From NCBI GenBank assembly GCA_037355855.1, contig CM074759.1, positions 6,944,001-7,008,000 of the forward strand: a stretch of 64,000 bases of DNA. Reading direction: 5' to 3'. Within the stretch, counting starts at the first letter, position 1. Each line of letters starts with the position of its first letter. The notes beneath the pieces are model-generated. The model searched no databases. It saw nothing but the letters and a program-made list of their open reading frames with translations, and was not told the DNA's origin. Source of the DNA: Pseudo-nitzschia pungens (Eukaryota; Bacillariophyta; Bacillariophyceae; Bacillariales; Bacillariaceae). Positions 63,620 to 64,000 of this stretch are shown piece after piece. A program made the position numbers and the translations under genes.

Positions 63620-64000
63620 AAGGAGGATTCCAATTCCAAGAACGATCACATGATCCATGGGTTTCCGGACGAACAACACCACGAAGAACAACACCGGAGG
63701 CTGCTGCAGGTCGACGGAGACGACGCCATGGATCATGGCAATGGAATAGACGACGAGCCCGAATGGAGAAACTTTCAGGACGATTTTCATCGATACGACG
63801 ACGACGAAAATCCGGAAGAGGGAGAGGACTTTCCCGAGGAGGAATATCCCGAAGAAGGATATCGCGATGGCAAACAAGGCGACGGGGAACACCGCGAGGA
63901 GGAACCTCCGGCGGAGGAAGAAGAAGAAAGAGGCTACAACGAGGGTGTCCGCGTCGAAGGAGACGACAACCCCACCGACGCGATGCGGGGAGACGACCAA
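62366..64000 (+). CDS. DEX1-like FG-GAP repeat membrane protein, 3' partial
   Basis: Open from ATG 62366 to the window end (545 codons, no stop). A basic N-terminus is followed by a signal-anchor helix (WWLALFLYACASASTMC, about residues 29-45). The first FG-GAP-like blade is visible at about 205-245: FPLLFESSAFQTSPVIADANGDGILDAILTDYHGGVYAI, with a DANGDG calcium-loop motif. This recalls plant DEX1 and integrin-alpha-like proteins, which are secretory-pathway or surface proteins. A Glu/Ala coiled segment and a long acidic, Gln-rich region follow; in DEX1 proteins such an insert separates FG-GAP repeats. The rest lies beyond the window. Confidence 0.65.

Overview
The window is nuclear DNA of a photosynthetic stramenopile, most likely a pennate diatom. 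Supporting signs are spliceosomal GT-AG introns of about 190-245 bp, plastid-type presequences with an F at the expected cleavage point (for example GAFVPS and KGFVTP), a DUF6824-like domain typical of diatoms, and long Asn/Gln/Ser/Asp low-complexity tracts. A run of exactly 500 N (36085-36584) marks it as a scaffold with a gap of unknown size. No rRNA, tRNA or CRISPR array was recognised.

Layout. Positions 1-3.6 kb are mobile DNA: a Cys-rich ORF and a Tc1/mariner-like DD34E transposase, convergent, separated by matching inverted repeats. 4.3-8.7 kb holds an RMND1/DUF155 protein and an unusual alpha/beta-hydrolase plus O-methyltransferase fusion. 9.3-12.55 kb is a large fold-back repeat: two oppositely oriented arrays of a roughly 41-bp unit, each unit able to form a small hairpin. 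13-19 kb carries a cupin, a SURF6/RRP14 ribosome-biogenesis protein and a low-complexity protein. 19.2-22 kb has a short hairpin MITE and a Crypton-like tyrosine recombinase with a GCR1_C-like domain. A DMT/EamA transporter follows, then a nearly pristine Ty3/gypsy LTR retrotransposon (24531-30376, 5-bp target duplication).

31-64 kb is mostly housekeeping: a lumenal HtrA/Deg protease, a membrane protein, the splicing factor SLU7 (broken by the N gap), a plastid TrmA/RlmD-type RNA m5U methyltransferase, a DUF3128 protein, a Cys-cluster plastid protein, an unidentified protein, mitochondrial HslV, a WDR75/Utp17-like WD40 protein, a DUF6824 gene in several frames, a plastid type I DnaJ, a QDPR-like dihydropteridine reductase, and the start of a DEX1/FG-GAP-like protein. 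Two genes (SURF6, WDR75) serve nucleolar ribosome assembly. Three or four products (Deg, HslV, DnaJ, RNA methyltransferase) serve organelle protein or RNA quality.

The most striking general signals are: (1) single-base frame changes in at least five genes, almost all of +1 polarity, several at CCC-T; (2) a GTAAGGTTAC-like motif recurring in nearly every intergenic region; (3) pentanucleotide microsatellites concentrated in introns and gene edges; (4) the fold-back array; (5) an LTR element whose gag and pol lie in one frame separated only by a stop codon. All family assignments are from motif recognition by eye; no database search was run.
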